A DNA stretch of 64,000 nucleotides, taken from Desulfitibacter alkalitolerans DSM 16504. Lineage in GTDB: Bacteria > Bacillota > DSM-16504 > Desulfitibacterales > Desulfitibacteraceae. Below are positions 60,815 to 64,000 of this stretch, in pieces. Both the position numbers and the translations under genes were made by a program. Within the stretch, counting starts at the first letter, position 1. Each line of letters opens with the position of its first letter. The DNA lies in assembly GCF_000620305.1 (NCBI RefSeq), contig NZ_JHVU01000025.1, positions 1 through 64,000 of the forward strand, in the 5' to 3' direction. The notes below the pieces were generated by a model. That model saw only the letters and a list, made by a program, of their open reading frames with translations. It did not search any database and was not told where the DNA came from.

Positions 60815-62452
60815 TTAATCATTCGATTCGTATTTACTCCACGAACGACCAAATAGTTCATTACCATCTGATAATCGCAAGATTGCTGTTTCTTCTAAAA
60901 TCTTGTGCGCTTTCTCAGTTGTAGAATCAGCTTTATCAAACGCAATGAAAACCTGGCGATTACTGGATTGATAACGTTCCAATATATGTTCTAAGTGTAT
61001 ATCCTCAATACGTTTAAGGATATTGGAGTCGTGGATAAGTGCAGGGATTGGACGTAGTTCAAGTATAGTTAAATCGTATATAACTAGGCTCTTGAAAGCG
61101 GTTCCCTCACTTGTGTTTCCGGGTGTTTCAAATATAATTTCCTTTTGAGGAGTTATCTGCAAAAGTGGGGCGATTTCCTGCTGTTCAGTTACTACGTCGT
61201 TAATCATTTTCATTCGTAGGTTAATGTTATCTTGTATTTCATGTATTATTTCGGTTTGTTGCAGCAGCAAATCTTTTAATTTCCTCTCCGCTTCAATGCG
61301 AGCTTCTTGAAGCTCTTTCTGACGAATTAAATCCGCCGTTTCTTCTTCAAGTCTATCAATTGTTTTAGACACATTAACACACTGTGATAGTATTCTCTCT
61401 GACATTTCCTTAGCTAAGCCAGTTTCTTTAATTTTTCTATTAAGGCGATTTATTTCTTTATCATATTGATCAATTATTTGCTGCAAACGCTCAATTTCCT
61501 GATTCATCTCTTCGCCTAAAATTTCTCTAATTTTCTCATGAAAATATTCAATCTTTTCAAATGCTGCTATATTAGCATTTGGGAAAAAGTGTAACAATGA
61601 ATCAAATTCACTTGCGATTTCGGCCTTACTATCAGCTATATTGCTCGTAATAGCATTAAGCTGCGATTGCAAGCGATTACGTTTGCGAATAAAACTATTC
61701 AATTCTTTTTGAATTGCAGTTATTTGTTCGAATGTATGTGTATCAAACCCAAAAACTGCTAATTGCGCTTCTTCGTTGTTTTTCATTAATTTTTGAAGCC
61801 TTTTCTTTAAAGACTCGATCATTTTTTGATTGGTTTCGATTTTTTCTATATCCACTCTCTGATGTTGGCGGTATTTGAGCTGCGAAAATTTAATCCCAAG
61901 TTCTTCTTCCATGCTCTTAATCGCAGATAGAATTTCATAATGCCCAAAAAGTTTTAATAAAAAATCGACTGCCTTTTCATCTTGTTCACGAGGTTTTACA
62001 AGTAATGGATACTTTTCAAGCGTATTTTCGCGCCCATAAATGCGGAAAAAACGCTCAGTTATATCTGAAAATGTAAGAGAGGGGATACCAACTTTATATT
62101 CTTGAAATAGAAAGCTACGAAATTCATCAAGTGTCAATTTTGTAATAAAATGTCCGTCCTTATCACTTCGATATACATTTTTAGTATCTTCAGTACTTCT
62201 ATAAAAATAGTACGGTTGTCCTTCAAACTCGTAAGTGAAATGGATGGTATGTGGGCCTATTTCCTTTTTTATATCATCCGACATGGAGTAGTATCTGTCA
62301 CCGCCGAATGCATAATCTATAACCCACAGAAATGTTGATTTTCCTATTGCATTAGTACCGCTGGAACTGCCCAAAACCGTGTTTAATCCTTCATTAAGTT
62401 TTATCACTTGATGATTTGGAGCAAATTTATCGCATCGTATCTCTTTTAACAT
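60815..62452 (-). CDS. DUF2326 SMC-like ATPase of an ABC-3C system
   Basis: A 545-residue ATPase. The P-loop lies near the N-terminus in LGSSSGTNAIGKSTFLWVID (~27-46). Long coiled coils span ~185-420, and the C-terminal half-site includes TSEGTAFKSLVIYDLTILE (~445-465) and QVFIAFDKAD (~515). This is the DUF2326 type found as the ABC ATPase of three-component ABC-3C conflict systems. The start 62452 follows GAGGG; the frame overlaps the small middle-component gene by 26 bases, showing operon structure. Confidence 0.78.
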   Translation of the reverse strand: MLKEIRCDKFAPNHQVIKLNEGLNTVLGSSSGTNAIGKSTFLWVIDYAFGGDRYYSMSDDIKKEIGPHTIHFTYEFEGQPYYFYRSTEDTKNVYRSDKDGHFITKLTLDEFRSFLFQEYKVGIPSLTFSDITERFFRIYGRENTLEKYPLLVKPREQDEKAVDFLLKLFGHYEILSAIKSMEEELGIKFSQLKYRQHQRVDIEKIETNQKMIESLKKRLQKLMKNNEEAQLAVFGFDTHTFEQITAIQKELNSFIRKRNRLQSQLNAITSNIADSKAEIASEFDSLLHFFPNANIAAFEKIEYFHEKIREILGEEMNQEIERLQQIIDQYDKEINRLNRKIKETGLAKEMSERILSQCVNVSKTIDRLEEETADLIRQKELQEARIEAERKLKDLLLQQTEIIHEIQDNINLRMKMINDVVTEQQEIAPLLQITPQKEIIFETPGNTSEGTAFKSLVIYDLTILELRPIPALIHDSNILKRIEDIHLEHILERYQSSNRQVFIAFDKADSTTEKAHKILEETAILRLSDGNELFGRSWSKYESND

Positions 62453-62669
62453 AGCGCAGTACCCTCTTTTCCTCAATTAGTTTAATTCTGCCTAATGCAA
62501 ACAAGCAGTCTAAAGCACTTAGAAAATCAGCCATGTTTTTTTGGCGTGGCATGGTTCGTTCAAATAATTCTTTTGGGGACATATCTTGCTGTGACAATGC
62601 TTCTAAAATACCTGGAAAAAGCGCAATAATACTGTTTGAATATGATGTTACTTTATTTGGTAATCTCAT
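62427..62669 (-). CDS. ABC-3C middle component
   Basis: An 80-residue helical protein (SNSIIALFPGILEALSQQDMS, then FLSALDCLFALGRIKLIEEKRVLRYV). Short adapter proteins of this form lie between the C-terminal-domain protein and the DUF2326 ATPase in ABC-3C systems. GAGGTG precedes the start at 62669. Overlap with both neighbours supports co-translation. Confidence 0.7.
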   Translation of the reverse strand: MRLPNKVTSYSNSIIALFPGILEALSQQDMSPKELFERTMPRQKNMADFLSALDCLFALGRIKLIEEKRVLRYVKRDTMR

Positions 62670-63891
62670 CGAACACCTCACACCTTTGCACGAAGTAGGA
62701 GATTATTATCTCACAAGCCTCTCTGTATTTACGACCGGTCTTTTCAAATAATGTCTCAACAAGGAGGTTGTAAATAGCACTTTGTGAAATCTGTGATTCA
62801 CTAGCATCTTCATACATCCGTTTAATACTTTTAGCAAATCTATCCACATTTAATTTATTTTCTCCGGCTAACCGATCTAATGTATCATTTACTCCTTCAT
62901 AAAACCGTCTAACATCAAAAAGCACTCTTTCTTTCAGGCGTTTTTCAGTAATTTTATTTTCAACCTTAATAGGTTCCATTTTGAGTTGTGTATCGGCTGT
63001 AACATCCATTAGATCAACTTCTCGAAGTACTTGTTCAATTTGCTTTTCTATTTCATGTCTTGATGTAGCATCTCTTGCCTTAACAAGTATTTCTAAGTCA
63101 TGCTTGTCGGATAATAAAGCCAATTTATCTTCTTCAGATAAATTTCGAATTTCGCGTTCACAGTCAACACATAGAATAATATCGTCAGTTTCTGAAAGGC
63201 GAACGATCTTAGCGTAGTTAATATCGTTGCCTTCTTTTTTTATACCAAGAATTCTACCGCACTTTTGGCATCTGCCGCCCGTTTCAGCTAGTAGCACCAA
63301 AGCTCGAGCATCGATCGCAACTTCATTAGCGGCTTCCATAGAAAAATTATTGTAAGTTGTAATAAATTTAATGCTTTTCTTTTGAGTTTCAAAGGATTGT
63401 ATGTACTCATCGGTTATCTCTCTTACACTATTTTCACAATTCCTGTTTTCGACATTAAGTACTGTATAAAGAAATATTCCGGCAAGAAAGTCTTCCAGAA
63501 CAAATGAATTACAGCTAACAATATCCTCCTTTGTCATGTTATTTACTTTCTCAACAATTGTTTCAGGTTCGATTGTGTCATCAGAAGCAATGATGTCCTT
63601 CAATGCAAGAACTATTAGGCTATTTTTATTACTATCCAACATGGGGAGGACTTTCTCCTTAAAGAAAACCGAAATATCACGAGCATCTACATCCGGAGCA
63701 GCATCGGTTACAACAGGTGAAAGATTTTTTTTACCTAATATCAAATCTGAAACGGTGCCATCATCGCTGCGAATATCATAAGTAGGCGCAATAGAAAGCA
63801 GCATGGTACCGCACAATTGCTTTTGTGTTACTCTTTTTGCCATGCAAATCTTTAAAATTGTTGCAAAAGTGCCAAAACATAGCTTCTTCAT
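62653..63891 (-). CDS. ABC-3C CTD protein with C4 zinc/HNH-like region
   Basis: A 412-residue protein, the first gene of the three-component unit. A C4 motif with HNH-like spacing, CQKCGRILGIKK then ILCVDCEREIRNLSEEDK (residues ~205-255), lies in the middle. The C-terminal ~140 residues (ERVLFDVRRFYEGVNDTLDRLAG to YFVQRCEVFDEI) are the ABC-3C CTD that couples the effector to the ATPase. AGGAGGGCGC precedes ATG 63891; the frame start at 63954 has no ribosome site. The HNH-like part may be the nuclease effector but lacks an obvious catalytic His. Confidence 0.7.
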   Translation of the reverse strand: MKKLCFGTFATILKICMAKRVTQKQLCGTMLLSIAPTYDIRSDDGTVSDLILGKKNLSPVVTDAAPDVDARDISVFFKEKVLPMLDSNKNSLIVLALKDIIASDDTIEPETIVEKVNNMTKEDIVSCNSFVLEDFLAGIFLYTVLNVENRNCENSVREITDEYIQSFETQKKSIKFITTYNNFSMEAANEVAIDARALVLLAETGGRCQKCGRILGIKKEGNDINYAKIVRLSETDDIILCVDCEREIRNLSEEDKLALLSDKHDLEILVKARDATSRHEIEKQIEQVLREVDLMDVTADTQLKMEPIKVENKITEKRLKERVLFDVRRFYEGVNDTLDRLAGENKLNVDRFAKSIKRMYEDASESQISQSAIYNLLVETLFEKTGRKYREACEIIISYFVQRCEVFDEITK

Positions 63892-63907
63892 GTATTGCGC
63901 CCTCCTG

Positions 63908-64000
63908 TTATTTTGTTTTATTGGTTGGAATATCGTCGTCAACATAGTCGACAATATCGCCTATGTTGACATCAAGAGCTTTACAGATTCTTCCTAACAC
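63908..64000 (-). CDS. XRE-family regulator, C-terminal part, cut by the window edge
   Basis: The frame runs in from beyond base 64000 on the minus strand and ends TAA at 63908. The visible residues, LGRICKALDVNIGDIVDYV then DDDIPTNKTK, are the C-terminal helix of a small Cro/C1-type HTH protein of the YozG-like type. It lies 17 bases upstream of the ABC-3C operon on the same strand and likely controls it. Confidence 0.75.
   Translation of the reverse strand: MLGRICKALDVNIGDIVDYVDDDIPTNKTK

Noticed and set aside
1-64000. CRISPR array, tRNA or rRNA genes
   Set aside because: No regularly spaced direct repeats and no tRNA or rRNA-like sequence were noticed on either strand. The Argonaute therefore has no visible guide-encoding locus nearby.

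Overview
The window is AT-rich Firmicutes (Clostridia-type) DNA with strong AGGAGG-type ribosome binding sites, many 4-8 nt gene overlaps and T-tailed hairpin terminators. Almost everything in it is accessory: recombinases, a conjugation apparatus, and a dense set of anti-phage or inter-element conflict genes. I see no rRNA, tRNA or CRISPR array and no housekeeping operon. Function calls rest on motifs read by eye and remembered family signatures; no database search was run.

Layout. (1) 1-4517, visibly GC-richer than the rest: three consecutive, overlapping tyrosine recombinases (the first cut by the window edge) plus a small TnpC/DUF6262-like partner, the Tn554 / 'recombinases in trio' arrangement, closed by a terminator. 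(2) 4834-27597: a conjugation module combining type IV secretion parts (VirB6/TrbL-like, VirB3/PrgI-like, VirB4 ATPase, NlpC/P60 wall hydrolase) with a nearly complete Tad pilus set (prepilin peptidase, CpaB, two TadZ/CpaE-like ATPases, TadA ATPase, TadB, TadC, two TadE/F-like pilin proteins). It is interrupted at 6065-11632 by an insertion carrying a 1521-residue Avs-like STAND NTPase with a nuclease-like N-terminus and an unrecognised companion. (3) 27743-49800: a cargo defence island with a small XRE regulator, the stub of an AAA ATPase gene, a DUF4062 protein, a decayed PD-(D/E)XK gene, a zinc-ribbon protein, a full type I restriction-modification operon (hsdM, KilA-N protein, hsdS, hsdR), a 941-residue protein coupled to a DUF1998 helicase (Druantia-like pair), a catalytically degenerate long Argonaute coupled to a two-transmembrane-segment protein, and a divergently oriented ImmA/IrrE peptidase plus XRE repressor. 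(4) 50473-54322: the regulatory and integration end of the element, with a sigma-like regulator, a leader with stacked terminators, a SHOCT-like small protein and a large serine recombinase. (5) 54503-64000, minus strand: another conflict cluster, consisting of an XRE regulator (partial), a three-gene ABC-3C system (CTD protein, middle component, DUF2326 ATPase) and a type III restriction-modification pair. The mod gene is split by an IS3-family element.

How it fits together. Regions 2-4 read best as one integrative conjugative element whose serine integrase lies at its right end and whose relaxase and coupling protein are probably left of the window. The element carries its defence cargo between the transfer genes and the regulatory/integrase end, with a second hotspot inside the transfer operon. 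The most attractive candidate system is the Argonaute/membrane-protein pair at 45715-48965: the two genes overlap by ATGA, the PIWI domain lacks recognisable catalytic aspartates, and the partner has two C-terminal membrane helices, as expected for guide-triggered membrane-effector immunity. The most exactly demonstrable event is the IS3 insertion at 57245-58703: removing it with one copy of a 3-bp ACT duplication restores a single continuous methyltransferase reading frame.
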